A stretch of 64,000 nucleotides of DNA from Novosphingobium sp. SG751A (GCF_013149295.1 NZ_JABGCB010000007.1:1-64000), one strand, 5' to 3'; counted from the first letter of the stretch, positions 8,445 through 18,270 are shown. Numbers and translations: made by a program. The notes: generated from the letters alone by a model not told the origin.

Positions 8445-9383
8445 ATGAGCCTCCCGCCTGCTCCTCCCCCAAAAGTGCCCTACACCAAACCGGCGCTTAC
8501 CATCGCCCAGCAAATTGCCAAGTTGCAGGGCGAAGGGATGGCAATCGCTGATCAGGCGCTGGCACAGCATTGTCTCCAGTATATCAGCTATTATCGCCTG
8601 AGCGCTTACTGGCTGTTTTTCGAGTACCCCAAGGGTCAGCCCGGCCCGCGTTTCAAGCCCGGAACCACCTTTGAAGATGTCGTCTCGCTCTACGAGTTCG
8701 ACCGGCACCTGCGTTTGCTGGTGCTCGACGCGGTGGAACGCATCGAAGTCGCCGTCAGAGGAAGCTGGGCTTATGTCCTCGCCACCAAGGCTGGATCACA
8801 TGGCTACCTGAACCGGCATCTCTATTCAGACCAGCGAAAATTCGTGGGCAACTGCCGCAAGCTTGACGAGGAAACCGACAGGTCGAAGGACACGTTCATC
8901 CTTCACTACAAGGCAAAATACACTAGGCCGAAGCGCCCGCCCGTGTGGATGGCCTCCGAACTCATGTCGTTTGGCTTGCTCTCGCGTTGGTATGCGCTTC
9001 TCAAGGATCGCCCCGACCGACAAGCAGTATCCGCTCCCTTTACGCTCGACGAAAAGATCTTCGTGCCGATGGTCCAGCACATATCGACCGTGCGCAATAT
9101 CTGCGCGCACCATGGCCGGCTGTGGAATCGGCCGTTGAAGGCAACCCTCAAGCTGCCGAAGAACAATCCGCCCGAACTGGCAAACGCGCTTAACCGGATG
9201 GCAAACGACAAGCTCTACAATACATTGACTTTCCTCAAGTATCTGCTTGACCAGTGCGATCCGACGCACACGTGGGGGCAGCGCCTCATTGCTCACATGG
9301 TTACGCTGGCAGCGGGGCGCGAATCGGCGATGGGCTTCCCCGCAGACTGGCAGGATTACAAGCTTTGGGGCGGCACGAAGTGA
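8445..9383 (+). CDS. Abi family (Abi_2/AbiD/F-like) abortive infection protein, HEPN type
   Basis: 312 aa from the ATG at 8445 (AAGGCGG eight bases upstream). It matches the Abi_2 (AbiD/AbiF) family: KPALTIAQQIAKL and QYISYYRLSAYWLFFE near the N-terminus, LYEFDRHLRLLVLDAVERIEV in the middle, and the C-terminal VRNICAHHGRLWNR. R217-N-I-C-A-H222 is the R-x4-H signature of HEPN ribonucleases, so it may cleave RNA when triggered by phage. The stop overlaps the GTG start of hsdR (GTGA). It is the only gene of the operon from hsdM onward that has its own promoter and leader structure. Confidence 0.9.
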   Translation: MSLPPAPPPKVPYTKPALTIAQQIAKLQGEGMAIADQALAQHCLQYISYYRLSAYWLFFEYPKGQPGPRFKPGTTFEDVVSLYEFDRHLRLLVLDAVERIEVAVRGSWAYVLATKAGSHGYLNRHLYSDQRKFVGNCRKLDEETDRSKDTFILHYKAKYTRPKRPPVWMASELMSFGLLSRWYALLKDRPDRQAVSAPFTLDEKIFVPMVQHISTVRNICAHHGRLWNRPLKATLKLPKNNPPELANALNRMANDKLYNTLTFLKYLLDQCDPTHTWGQRLIAHMVTLAAGRESAMGFPADWQDYKLWGGTK

Positions 9384-12300
9384 CAATCACCCCTAACACC
9401 GCCGAGCTCTACAGCTCCCATATCCCGGCCCTCGCCACGCTAGTCTCATTGGGCTGGGAGTATCTTTCCCCTGACGACTGTCTCGCCTCGCGCGGCAGCA
9501 ACCAGGGAGTGGTTCTGCGCGATGTGCTGGTCGAGCAACTGCGGCGGCGGACCTTCGACTACAAGGGGCGGACCTATTCGCTTTCAACCAACGCGATCGA
9601 TCAGATTGTCCGCGAGCTGACTTCGCCCGCGCTCAATGAAGGGCTGATCACCGCCAACGAGAAGCTCTACAACGCCTTCACGCTGGGCATCACTGTGACC
9701 GAATTCGTTGACGGCAAGAAGCACAGCGTCACCGTGCCAATCATCGACTGGGCGCGGCCGCAGGCAAACAGCTTCGTCATCAGTGATGAGATGGAAATTC
9801 TCGCTGTGCCCGGCACGCATACGCGGCGACCCGATATCGTCGGGTTCGTCAACGGCATTCCGCTGCTGGTGATCGAGGCCAAGCGGCCGGACAGCGGCAA
9901 TCCCAACAAATCGATGGTTGACGAAGGGATCAGCCAGACCATCCGCAATCAGGGGCAGGAGGAAATCCCGCAACTGTTCTCCTATGCCCAACTCCTGATG
10001 TCTATCGGCATGACCGATGGCCGCTATGGAACCACCAGGACCCCGCGCAAATTCTGGGCGCAATGGCGCGAGGAGGAATTCTCAGAGGACCACTTTCACC
10101 AGATCAAGAACACCGCGCAAGAGATTGATCCGCACATCGCTATCCTGACGAACCATGTTAGCGATGTGCGGGCGCACTTCCAGCACCTGTGGAGCGAAGA
10201 GCAGGAGGTGACCGCGCAGGATCGCCTGCTGATTGGCCTTTGCTCGCCCGAGCGGTTGCTGGAATTCGTGCGTTCCTATGTCCTGTTCGACCGCAAGGTG
10301 GATAAGATCGTCGCCCGCCACCAGCAGTTTTTCGGCATCCGCGCGCTGCTGGACCGGATCAGCCAGGTTAAGCCCGATGGCGCACGTGAAGGCGGAGTGA
10401 TTTGGCATACCACCGGATCGGGCAAGAGCTTTACGATGGTCATGCTGTGCAAAGCGTTGCTGCAGCATGAGAAGCTGAAAGCGTGTCGCCTGGTTGTGGT
10501 GACGGACCGGCGCGATTTGGAAAAGCAACTGGCAGGTAATTTCTTAACCGGCGGGGCCTTCGGTTCGGATATCGCCTCCAAAGATGCCGTGAAGGCGAAG
10601 GCGCAATCCGGCCGAGACCTCGCGAAGCGCATCGGCAAAGGCGCCGAGCGGATCATCTTTACCATCATCAACAAGTTCGGCAGCGCGGCTCGCCACCCGG
10701 AATGCCGGAACGACAGTGCAGACATGATCGTGCTGGTCGATGAAGGGCACCGCAGCCAGGGCGGCGAAAACCACGAACGGATGCGTAACGCCCTTCCTAA
10801 CGCCGCTTATGTCGCGTTTACTGGCACCCCCCTGCTGAAGGACGACAAGACGGCCAACAAATTCGGGCGCATCGTTCATGCCTACACTATGAAGGACGCC
10901 GTTTCCGATGGAACGGTGACGCCGCTGCTCTACGAAGAACGCAAGCCAATCCTCGACGTGAACGAGCGAGCGATCGACAACTGGTTCGAGAAGGTCACAG
11001 CTGGACTTTCCGACGAGCAGAAAGGCGATCTCAAGAAGAAGTTCGGAACCAAGGGCGCGGTCTATGGCTCCGGCGACCGGATCAATCTGATCGCACTCGA
11101 TATTGCGACCCACTTCAAGGAGAACTTCAAGGATCTGGATCTTGGACTGAAAGGGCAACTTGCAACGGAATCCAAGCGCGCCGCCATCCGCTACAAGAAA
11201 GCGCTGGATGCAACAGGCCTGATCAGCAGCGCCATCGTCATTTCAGCTCCCGACACACGCGAAGGCCATTCGGAGGTCGATGAAGCAGAGCTGCCCGAGG
11301 TTCAGCAGTGGTGGAAGGAAAATGTGCATGGCGACGCTGAAGACTATGAACGCCAGGTGATCGAGGATTTCTCAACCGAAGGGCGGCCAGACATTCTGAT
11401 CGTGGTCGACAAGCTGCTCACCGGATTTGATGAACCGCGCAACGCCGTCTTGTACATCGACAAGAAGCTGGAACAGCACAATCTGATCCAGGCCATCGCC
11501 CGAGTGAACCGGCTGCATGAGCAGAAGAAGTACGGTTTGCTGATCGATTACCGCGGCATTCTGAAGGCACTCGATAGCGCGCTCACGGAATATCAGGACC
11601 TAGCAGAACGGACGCAGGGTGGCTTCGATCTCGATGACATCGACAAGCTGTATGCCAATGTCAGCACCGAATATAAGAGATTGCCCGGTCTTCTTGCCGA
11701 TCTGTGGGCGATTTTCAAGCCGGTCAAAAACAGGGCTGACATCGAGCAGTATCGACAATTACTGGTTCCCCAGACCCGTGAAAGCGAGGACGGCACATCG
11801 GTCGACCTAAATCAAAAGATTAGAGAAGACTTTTACGAGGCGCTAACGGCGTTTGGCATGTGCCTCAAGATCGCGCTGGGATCACGTTCATTCTTCGAGG
11901 ACACGTCAATCACAGAAACGCAAATTGCTGCATACAAGCGCGACCTCAAGTTCTTCACCAATCTGCGTAAGATCGTAAAGCAAGACGCTCAGGAAATCGT
12001 CGATTACAGCGCCTATGAGGACCAGATCCGGAGGTTGGTCGATCGATACGTTGTCGGCGAGGATATTGAGAATGTGGACGGCGTTCTGATCGTCAATGAG
12101 CTTGGCAACCACCAAGCTGCTGAAACTTGGTCAGCCGAGAAAACCCGCAACGAGACCGACATCATCAGGTCGAGAGTCCGCAAAACGATCGAGCAGGAAT
12201 TAGCCGACGACCCTTATGCTCAGCTGTTCTTTTCCGACCTCCTCAAGCAGGCCATCGCGGAGGCTTCAGCGCTGTTCGACCACCCCTACAAGCAGTATGT

Positions 12301-12664
12301 CCTGTTCAAGGATTTGGAGGAAAAGCTCACAAACAAAACCGTCGACGATTTGCCACAGCGCCTTGAAGGGCATCGACATGCGGGCGCCTATTTCGGCATC
12401 ATCCGGCTTGAGATCGGTGATGCAGTTGCAAATGAGCACGAGCAAAAGGAGTTCATTCAGGCAGCATTGGATATGGAGAAATCAGTCGAGAGCGCTATCG
12501 CTGAAAACTCGCTGAACCCGGCAAACATCGAAGCTGCCATTCGGAAGGCCCTGTTACCGCGCCTCTTTGGCCTGACTGGCTTAGAAAAAGCGAAAGCCAT
12601 CACTGACAAAGTCGTTGAGGTCACTCGCGTCGGCCTTGCACGTGACGGTGTTCCGAAGCCATGA
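9380..12664 (+). CDS. hsdR: Type I restriction endonuclease subunit HsdR
   Basis: 1094 aa from the GTG at 9380, chosen because it overlaps the abi stop (GTGA) and the protein then begins like other HsdR (TITPNTAELYSSHIPALATL). An N-terminal nuclease domain has RRPDIVGF, then LLVIEAKRP, giving D152-E166-x-K168. The SF2 translocase follows: Walker A TTGSGKSFT near 345, DEGHRSQ (motif II), FTGTPL (III), LLTGFDEPRNAVLYID (V) and QAIARVNR (VI). The C-terminal helical part binds the HsdM/HsdS core. Full length with all motifs, so restriction should be active. The stop overlaps the next ATG (ATGA). Confidence 0.96.
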   Translation: MTITPNTAELYSSHIPALATLVSLGWEYLSPDDCLASRGSNQGVVLRDVLVEQLRRRTFDYKGRTYSLSTNAIDQIVRELTSPALNEGLITANEKLYNAFTLGITVTEFVDGKKHSVTVPIIDWARPQANSFVISDEMEILAVPGTHTRRPDIVGFVNGIPLLVIEAKRPDSGNPNKSMVDEGISQTIRNQGQEEIPQLFSYAQLLMSIGMTDGRYGTTRTPRKFWAQWREEEFSEDHFHQIKNTAQEIDPHIAILTNHVSDVRAHFQHLWSEEQEVTAQDRLLIGLCSPERLLEFVRSYVLFDRKVDKIVARHQQFFGIRALLDRISQVKPDGAREGGVIWHTTGSGKSFTMVMLCKALLQHEKLKACRLVVVTDRRDLEKQLAGNFLTGGAFGSDIASKDAVKAKAQSGRDLAKRIGKGAERIIFTIINKFGSAARHPECRNDSADMIVLVDEGHRSQGGENHERMRNALPNAAYVAFTGTPLLKDDKTANKFGRIVHAYTMKDAVSDGTVTPLLYEERKPILDVNERAIDNWFEKVTAGLSDEQKGDLKKKFGTKGAVYGSGDRINLIALDIATHFKENFKDLDLGLKGQLATESKRAAIRYKKALDATGLISSAIVISAPDTREGHSEVDEAELPEVQQWWKENVHGDAEDYERQVIEDFSTEGRPDILIVVDKLLTGFDEPRNAVLYIDKKLEQHNLIQAIARVNRLHEQKKYGLLIDYRGILKALDSALTEYQDLAERTQGGFDLDDIDKLYANVSTEYKRLPGLLADLWAIFKPVKNRADIEQYRQLLVPQTRESEDGTSVDLNQKIREDFYEALTAFGMCLKIALGSRSFFEDTSITETQIAAYKRDLKFFTNLRKIVKQDAQEIVDYSAYEDQIRRLVDRYVVGEDIENVDGVLIVNELGNHQAAETWSAEKTRNETDIIRSRVRKTIEQELADDPYAQLFFSDLLKQAIAEASALFDHPYKQYVLFKDLEEKLTNKTVDDLPQRLEGHRHAGAYFGIIRLEIGDAVANEHEQKEFIQAALDMEKSVESAIAENSLNPANIEAAIRKALLPRLFGLTGLEKAKAITDKVVEVTRVGLARDGVPKP

Positions 12665-13386
12665 TCGTTCAATATGGGGAGCAAGAGGTAAAATGCTCCG
12701 TTCGACGGACCGCTAGTGTCAGCGGGCGAGTGCGCATTCACGTGTACCCTAGCGGCGATGTCGAAATTGAAGCCCCCGAAAACATTGACGTCGATCAAAT
12801 CAAGACGGCTGCGCAGCGGCGGGCGCGATGGATATTCAAGCATCGGGATGCGGCAATCGCAACTCGACTCGACGCTCTGCCACGCGAATATGTGAGTGGT
12901 GAAACACACTTTTACCTTGGCAGACGGCACAAGCTAATCGTCAAAATAAGCGGTGCGCAACCCTCTGAGGTAAAGCTGCTTCGAGGTAAGCTCGAAGTTT
13001 CTTTGCCGGTTGCTGATAGAGCCGCCGTAAGACGCAGATTGAACGCGTGGTACAATGCACGGGCAACTCAATACCTGGGCAATAAATTAGCCGAAATCTG
13101 CAACCACATTACATGGGTCGATGATTTGCCGCCCTTTAAGTTAATGCGTATGAAAACCCAGTGGGGCAGCTGCTCTCCCAACGGGACAATTTACCTCAAT
13201 CCAGCCCTTATTCGGGCACCGCGCCATTGCATCGAATACGTGATTTTGCACGAACTTTGCCACCTTGTGGAGCACAATCACAGCAAGCGGTTTTTTGATT
13301 TGCTGACCAGGAACATGCCTAGCTGGCTGGCTGCAAAGCAAGAGTTGGACTCGCTTGCAGAGCTTATTCTTGCAGGAGATGATTGA
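12661..13386 (+). CDS. YgjP-type (DUF45/SprT-like) zinc metallopeptidase coupled to hsdR
   Basis: 241 aa of the YgjP/DUF45 metallopeptidase family. The zinc site HELCH is at 197-201, with further His in HNHSKRFF (205-210) as third ligand candidates. The preceding MKTQWGSCSPNGTIYLN block is the family signature. The N-terminal 100 residues are beta-rich. Such genes are frequently the last gene of type I R-M operons, and their substrate is unknown. HsdR is an inferred substrate, since proteolytic control of HsdR is known in enteric type I systems, where ClpXP does it. The start overlaps the hsdR stop by four bases. It is the last gene of the island cluster. Confidence 0.92.
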   Translation: MIVQYGEQEVKCSVRRTASVSGRVRIHVYPSGDVEIEAPENIDVDQIKTAAQRRARWIFKHRDAAIATRLDALPREYVSGETHFYLGRRHKLIVKISGAQPSEVKLLRGKLEVSLPVADRAAVRRRLNAWYNARATQYLGNKLAEICNHITWVDDLPPFKLMRMKTQWGSCSPNGTIYLNPALIRAPRHCIEYVILHELCHLVEHNHSKRFFDLLTRNMPSWLAAKQELDSLAELILAGDD

Positions 13387-14007
13387 TTGGCAAAATAGCA
13401 TCTCCAAAGGGATCTGCTGCAGGTCAACAAGATGTACTACGCGTTTGCCGTTGACTTGCGTCACGCGCTATGGACGAAGGTCAATTTGGGTCAATAGACA
13501 GAAAAAAGATTTTCGGCATGCTCCCCCATCAGGTGGCCGATATGGGGGCCTTCGAAAACCCTCATTCATTTTCTTTATTGAAAATCAAATACATATTCAA
13601 TCTTTTCGATGCCCCTAAGCGCACCATTTCCACCTTCGCCAAAGTCCGCTGAAGGTTGAAAAAATACCAGAAATCTGCCACTTTGAGCACTGGCTTAACC
13701 GCCGGTGCTTGCCTCTGTCTGTCGGTAATTGGACGATTCTGGCGGCCTGTGCGGGGGCCTATTCGTTTTGCCGCAATCAGGAGGCCCCAAAATGCCCCCT
13801 GTTCGTCTCTGCAATACGCGCATTAAAGCCCCGAAAGACGGCCTATAAGGCCTCGGACAAAAAAACCTACTTTTCCAAGTACTTCCCTAATTCGGCAATC
13901 AGCACCCTGCCCTAGACCGGCAATGCTCTTACGCGCGCGCCAAACACGGCAAACCCCCGCTCCGTATCCCGAAGCGAGGGCATGCCTGTGAGAGAAGCGT
14001 TACAGCA
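13387..14007. other. Gap at right side of the defence island
   Basis: No gene found in 620 bases. It is more AT-rich than the flanks. It holds a hairpin CCCCCAT (13523-13529) with ATGGGGG (13542-13548), which could be the end of the R-M operon transcript although no T-run follows, and a short palindrome GGCCT-ATA-AGGCC near 13845. I found no tRNA and no clear attachment repeat that would fix the island border. Confidence 0.5.
13951..13980 (-). terminator. Terminator-like hairpin of the chemoreceptor gene
   Basis: On the minus strand an 8-bp stem (13973-13980 with 13954-13961, one G-U pair) and then TTTG, 28 bases past the stop codon of the methyl-accepting protein gene. The T-tract is short. 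Confidence 0.5.
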
Positions 14008-15933
14008 TCAGGCGGCGCGGCCGAAGTCAGCGTCATCCTCGTCTTCACCGCCGCTCATCATATCCAGCGCAAAGCCTTTGACGCGCTCTTGCTGGTGCAT
14101 GACGGAATTGGGCTTGGACTTTTTCGCCTTGGCGCGGGGCGGCGGGGCGGCGCGGGTCTGGCGCGCGGGGGCGCTGCGCTGGACGGGCTGGGCGCTGCTC
14201 ATGCTGTCCTCGGCGTTGACGCGGAAGAAGGAAACGATGTGCTGCAATTCATCGGCCTGCGAGGCAAGTTCCTCCGAGGTCGAGGATATCTCGACCGAAG
14301 CGCTGGCATTCTTTTGCGTCACGCGATCAAGCTGCTGAATTGCCTCGTTGATCTGGGATGCACCAATGTCCTGTTCGCGGCAGGCGGCGCTGATTTCCGA
14401 CACCAGTTCGGCGGTGCGGCGAATATCGGGGACCAGTTTGGTCAGCATCTCGCCCGCCTCGGCTGCGGCCTTCACCGTATCGGAGGACACGGCCACGATC
14501 TCGGCAGCGGCCACCTGGCTGCGCTCGGCCAGCTTGCGGACCTCGGAGGCGACCACGGCAAAGCCCTTGCCATGTTCGCCCGCGCGCGCCGCCTCGACCG
14601 CCGCGTTCAGCGCCAACAGGTCGGTCTGGCGCGCGATTTCCTGCACAATGCCGATCTTGGCCGCGATGGTGCGCATCGCGCCCACCGCCTTTTCCACCGC
14701 CGCGCCCGACAATTCGGCATCGCGCGAGGATTGGCGGGCAATCTTTTCGGTCTGGGCGGCATTGTCGGCGTTCTGGCGGATATTGCCCGCCATCTGCTCC
14801 ATCGATGCCGAGGCCTCCTCGGTCGAGGCGGCCTGTTCATTGGCGCCCTCGGACAATTGCTCGGAACTGGCCGCCATCTGGTTGCTGCCCGCAGCGACAT
14901 GGTTGGCCGCCCCGCCCACGTTCATCGCAAAGGCGCGCAGATTGTCGATCAGTCGGTTGACCGAATTCTTCATCTTCTGATGGTCGCCCTGACAATCGAT
15001 CTCGACCCGTTCGAGCAGATCGCCCTTGCTGGCCAGGTCCAGCACGCGGTTGCCCTCGCCAATCGGCAGCAGGATCGCATCGAGCATCCCGTTGATCCCG
15101 GCGATAAGGCTGGCAAAATCACCGACAAAGCGACGATCATCGCCACGCTCGTTCAATTGCCCCGCTGTCGAGGCATCTATCAGGCGGTGAATTTCGCTGG
15201 TGATGGCACGCAGATTGGCGCGCAGAGCCTCGATAGTATCGTTGATAAAAACCTTCTTGCCGGGGAATTGTTCGAGCGGCGCATCGAAATCGCCCTCGCC
15301 AAACGCCTTGACGCAGGCCATCGCCTTTTTCTTCACCGCAATATGTCCGGCCACCATATCGTTGATGCTCTGCGCCACGGTGGCAAAATCGCCCTTGAAC
15401 TTTTCAGCCCGGACCTTGACGTCAATATCGCCCTTGTCATGCTCGGCCGACATATAGTTCAGTTCGGTAATCAACCCGCGCAAATTGGCGCGCAGCGTTT
15501 CGATCGTCTCGTTGATAAAGGCTTTCTTGCCGGGCAACTGCTCCATCGGCGCGTCGAAATTGCCGATGCTGAATTCCTTGATGCAGGCCATGGCCTTTTT
15601 CTTCACCGCGATATGCCCGCTCACCATAGTATTGATGCTGCGCGCCATTTCGGCCAGTTCGCCCCGGAATTTGTCCACCGGCACCATCACGTCAATATCG
15701 CCCCGGTCATGCTCGCTCGACATGGTCTGGATGCTGCGGCCCAGCGTCTGCACCGGCTGTGCGGCGCTTTCCAGCAGCCGGTTGACGGCGGCCAGGATCA
15801 CCTGCGTCTGCCCCTTGCCCACCGAAGGATCGACCCTCGCGCTTAGATCGCCGCTGGCCATGGCCGCTTCGACACGCTCGATTTCCGCCACGATGGATTC
15901 GGGCGAAACGCTGGAGAAAATGCTAAGCGCCAT
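14008..15933 (-). CDS. Soluble methyl-accepting chemotaxis protein with duplicated sensor module
   Basis: 641 aa from the ATG at 15933 (AGAGGA nine bases upstream). No signal peptide or membrane segment is present, so it is a cytoplasmic receptor. After a HAMP-like N-terminus come two tandem copies of a 90-residue unit ([33 protein letters not shown]), then another HAMP-like stretch and a complete kinase-control module. Its tip, [22 protein letters not shown], is the universal CheA/CheW contact. The C-terminal tail is basic-Pro then acidic ([14 protein letters not shown]) and lacks the CheR-binding pentapeptide NWETF. No other chemotaxis gene lies nearby, so its ligand and array cannot be inferred. 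Confidence 0.93.
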   Translation of the reverse strand: MALSIFSSVSPESIVAEIERVEAAMASGDLSARVDPSVGKGQTQVILAAVNRLLESAAQPVQTLGRSIQTMSSEHDRGDIDVMVPVDKFRGELAEMARSINTMVSGHIAVKKKAMACIKEFSIGNFDAPMEQLPGKKAFINETIETLRANLRGLITELNYMSAEHDKGDIDVKVRAEKFKGDFATVAQSINDMVAGHIAVKKKAMACVKAFGEGDFDAPLEQFPGKKVFINDTIEALRANLRAITSEIHRLIDASTAGQLNERGDDRRFVGDFASLIAGINGMLDAILLPIGEGNRVLDLASKGDLLERVEIDCQGDHQKMKNSVNRLIDNLRAFAMNVGGAANHVAAGSNQMAASSEQLSEGANEQAASTEEASASMEQMAGNIRQNADNAAQTEKIARQSSRDAELSGAAVEKAVGAMRTIAAKIGIVQEIARQTDLLALNAAVEAARAGEHGKGFAVVASEVRKLAERSQVAAAEIVAVSSDTVKAAAEAGEMLTKLVPDIRRTAELVSEISAACREQDIGASQINEAIQQLDRVTQKNASASVEISSTSEELASQADELQHIVSFFRVNAEDSMSSAQPVQRSAPARQTRAAPPPRAKAKKSKPNSVMHQQERVKGFALDMMSGGEDEDDADFGRAA

Positions 15934-16173
15934 GAACCAATTCCTCTTTACCGGCTCTTTATCGGAATGATTTTTCAAATTTTTCCGGACGCACACCTCT
16001 TTCGCGCTTCCACGAATGACAAATCAGGCATGGTCCGGTTTTCAAGAATTACCCAATAAGTACATGGATCTTCTCGAATAACGGTAAATTGAGAGAGGGC
16101 CTTATCTAGGCAAATATCCGATGGGCGCTTTAGAACCGGATTCGCCTTAGAATGCCCGCCCAGTCCGGACGTG

Positions 16174-16203
16174 AAAAAGGACGGCCCCAAGGACCGCCCC
16201 TTT
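16174..16203 (-). terminator. Terminator of the PRC-barrel-like gene
   Basis: On the minus strand a stem GGGCGG with CCGTCC (one G-U pair) is followed by TTTTT at 16178-16174. It lies 20-50 bases past the stop at 16223. Confidence 0.65.
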
Positions 16204-16222
16204 CCATCACCAAGCTCTGGGC

Positions 16223-17194
16223 TCAACGGGTCGCGCCGCCGACCTGCCCTTGTGCGGCATTCTCGATCTGCTGGCCATTCATGGTCGAGATCAGGCTCTT
16301 GCCATTGCCGCTGGCGGCAAAGTTACCGGCAGGCAGCGTGACATCGCTGTTGCGGGCGCGCATCACCACGCTCTGCACCCGACCATTGCTGTCGGCCACC
16401 ACCTGACGCACCTTGCCCAGACGCGAGCCATCGGGGGCGGTGATCGCCATGCCGGGCTTGACGGCAGCGCTGCCCGCGACCTGCGAGGCCGCGCTGCCCG
16501 CCAGCGCCAGATTGCTGCTGCCCAGCGAACCAGCGGCGGAGAGCGAGTTTTGCGCGCTGCCCTGCGCGGCGGCGCTCAGGCCATTGGCGCGTCCGGCGAC
16601 ATTGGAAGCGGCATTGGAGGCCGCATCCTTGCCGCGCGAGGCCACATTGGACGCCGCCATATTGGCGCGCGAGGCCGCGCCCGAAGCCGCGGAGCGAGCA
16701 TCGCCCACCGCCCCATTGGCCCGCGAAGCGGCCGCTCTGGCGCCATTGGCCACCTGATCGGTGCCGATCAATTGCGCATTCGCGCTGCCGCTGCCGGTGG
16801 CCGAACCGCTGGCCGACAGCGCGCCATCAACCGCGCGCGTGCCGGTCACCGGGGTGGTGGTCGTGGCCGCAGGCGTCAGATTGGCCGCGCCATTGCCGGT
16901 CACGCTGCGATTGGCGTCCACCTTGCCGTTGCGGGTGTTGACATGCTGGCTGCCGGTGGTGTTGCCGCTGGCCGTGGCGGTGCTGCGCGTGGTGGTTTCA
17001 ACCTGCGAAGTGGCCGAACCGATGGTGCCCATCGATCCGAAACCGCCCATCGATCCTGCGCCACCAATCGCGCCGCCCAAGCCGCCGCCGACAGCACCTC
17101 CAAGACCGCCGCCGCCCAGCAACTGGGCATGGGCAGGCACCGAGGCGAGGCTGAGAACCAGAGCGGCGAAAGTAAGGCTGGAAATGCGGGTCAT
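16223..17194 (-). CDS. Secreted Gly/Ala/Ser-rich protein with C-terminal PRC-barrel-like domain
   Basis: 323 aa. A clear signal peptide (MTRISSLTFAALVLSLASVPAHA) is followed by LLGGGGLGGAVGGGLGG. A long low-complexity stretch rich in Ala, Ser, Thr, Gly and Asn covers about 50-235. The last 80 residues look folded: VKPGMAITAPDGSRLGKVRQV, then GRVQSVVMRARNSDVTLPA, which is the layout of a PRC-barrel. AAGGAGA precedes the ATG. The N-terminus resembles that of the OmpA-like neighbour upstream, so the two probably arose or evolved together. Periplasmic or envelope-associated; no function known to me. Confidence 0.7.
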   Translation of the reverse strand: MTRISSLTFAALVLSLASVPAHAQLLGGGGLGGAVGGGLGGAIGGAGSMGGFGSMGTIGSATSQVETTTRSTATASGNTTGSQHVNTRNGKVDANRSVTGNGAANLTPAATTTTPVTGTRAVDGALSASGSATGSGSANAQLIGTDQVANGARAAASRANGAVGDARSAASGAASRANMAASNVASRGKDAASNAASNVAGRANGLSAAAQGSAQNSLSAAGSLGSSNLALAGSAASQVAGSAAVKPGMAITAPDGSRLGKVRQVVADSNGRVQSVVMRARNSDVTLPAGNFAASGNGKSLISTMNGQQIENAAQGQVGGATR

Positions 17195-17290
17195 GTCGTG
17201 TCTCCTTCATGATAATGTTGGGAACCACGTCTTGGGGTTCTGCTGAGTAAACGAGCGCCGAAGCAGATTTCTTCCAAAGAAAATTCGAAG

Positions 17291-17338
17291 TTTTTAAAAA
17301 GAAATCCCCGCAGAAAGGGATGAACCTCTCTGCGGGGA
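17291..17338 (-). terminator. Terminator of the OmpA-like gene
   Basis: Perfect 10-bp stem, TCCCCGCAGA (17305-17314) with TCTGCGGGGA (17329-17338). Read on the minus strand, the stem is followed by TTTCTTTTT. It ends the ompA-like transcript before the next minus-strand gene. Confidence 0.85.
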
Positions 17339-17366
17339 CCTGCCGCCTGCAGTTGGTAGCCGATAA

Positions 17367-18161
17367 TCAGGCGGCATAGGGGGTGAGGATGATTTCGACG
17401 CGGCGATTGGCCGCGCGCCCGCCGATTGTTGCGTTGGAGGCAATCGGTTCGGTCTTGCCAAAGCCCTGTACATGCATCCGGGCGCCATTGACACTGCGGT
17501 CGGCCAAATAATCGGCCACCGCATCGGCGCGCTGTTCCGACAGGCGCTGGTTATAGGCATAGGAGCCGATCGCATCGGTATGGCCGTTCACATCGACATA
17601 GGTGGCCGGATATTTGCCCAGCGTGCGCGACACCGCGTTCAGCACGCCGTAAAAGCGCGGCTGGATGTCATGCTTGTCAAAGGCGAAGGTCACATCGGCG
17701 GGCATTTCCAGCACGATCTGATTGTTGCGCTTGATGACCTCGACCCCGGTGCCGCGCAGGTCATTTTGCAGCACGACATATTGGCGGTCGATATAGGCGG
17801 GCGCATCGGCATAGGCCACCGGCATGATCCCGGCGTTGACAATGGCCACCCGGCGCACCGCAACATCGGGAATGGCGGGGACCACCACGCCGCGAATAGC
17901 GGGAACGGCCACCACCGTGTTGACGCGGCTGACCACCGGCACGGAAACCGCAGGGCGGGCGATGACGGGCGCGCGCACCACCGGCGCCTCAACCGCCTGC
18001 CTCACCGATCCGGCCACGCCCAGCGAACCCGTCGCTCCGCCCAGCGCCCCGCCGATCCCCAAACCACCACCAAGCCCACCGCCCAGCAACTGGGCGTGAA
18101 CCGGGGCGGCCAGAGCCAGCGTCATGGTGGCGATAGCGGCGATGTTGAAAGTCTTGCTCAT
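17367..18161 (-). CDS. OmpA-family peptidoglycan-binding protein
   Basis: 264 aa. A signal peptide ends at VHAQ, followed by a Gly-rich LLGGGLGGGLGIGGALGG linker and a Val/Pro/Ala-rich segment (about 55-110) without a beta-barrel. The C-terminal OmpA domain (about 145-262) has TFAFDKHDIQP, VDVNGHTDAIGSYAYNQRLS and GRAANRRVEI, including the Asp and Arg that bind diaminopimelate in this family. It therefore anchors something to peptidoglycan from the periplasmic side; it lacks the lipobox of Pal. AAGGAGA is seven bases before the ATG. It has its own terminator, so it is transcribed apart from the next gene. Confidence 0.88.
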   Translation of the reverse strand: MSKTFNIAAIATMTLALAAPVHAQLLGGGLGGGLGIGGALGGATGSLGVAGSVRQAVEAPVVRAPVIARPAVSVPVVSRVNTVVAVPAIRGVVVPAIPDVAVRRVAIVNAGIMPVAYADAPAYIDRQYVVLQNDLRGTGVEVIKRNNQIVLEMPADVTFAFDKHDIQPRFYGVLNAVSRTLGKYPATYVDVNGHTDAIGSYAYNQRLSEQRADAVADYLADRSVNGARMHVQGFGKTEPIASNATIGGRAANRRVEIILTPYAA

Positions 18162-18270
18162 GATCTGTCTCCTTCATCTGTGCCAGCCCTTGGAAAGAGA
18201 GCATTGCGACTGGCTATGATGAGGAAACGATGGGGCGATGGGTTTTCTTCCCTGCGCGGCGCGGATTTTT

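Noticed and set aside
8230..8448. 72-codon plus-strand frame over the regulatory gap before abi
   Set aside because: It runs through both arms of the 20-bp inverted repeat and the leader hairpin, has no ribosome site and no protein-like character; the repeat explains the region better.
9254..9379. Longer N-terminus for HsdR
   Set aside because: It overlaps the abi gene by 130 bases; the GTG at 9380 in a GTGA overlap fits both the operon style and HsdR homology.
1..13386. CRISPR array or tRNA attachment site at the island borders
   Set aside because: No regularly spaced repeats and no tRNA-like sequence seen on either side; borders remain unknown.
17216..17250. EcfG-type promoter (GGAAC...CGTT) before the PRC-barrel-like gene
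   Set aside because: Only a GAACC/GGTTC inverted repeat is present; orientation and spacing do not fit the consensus.
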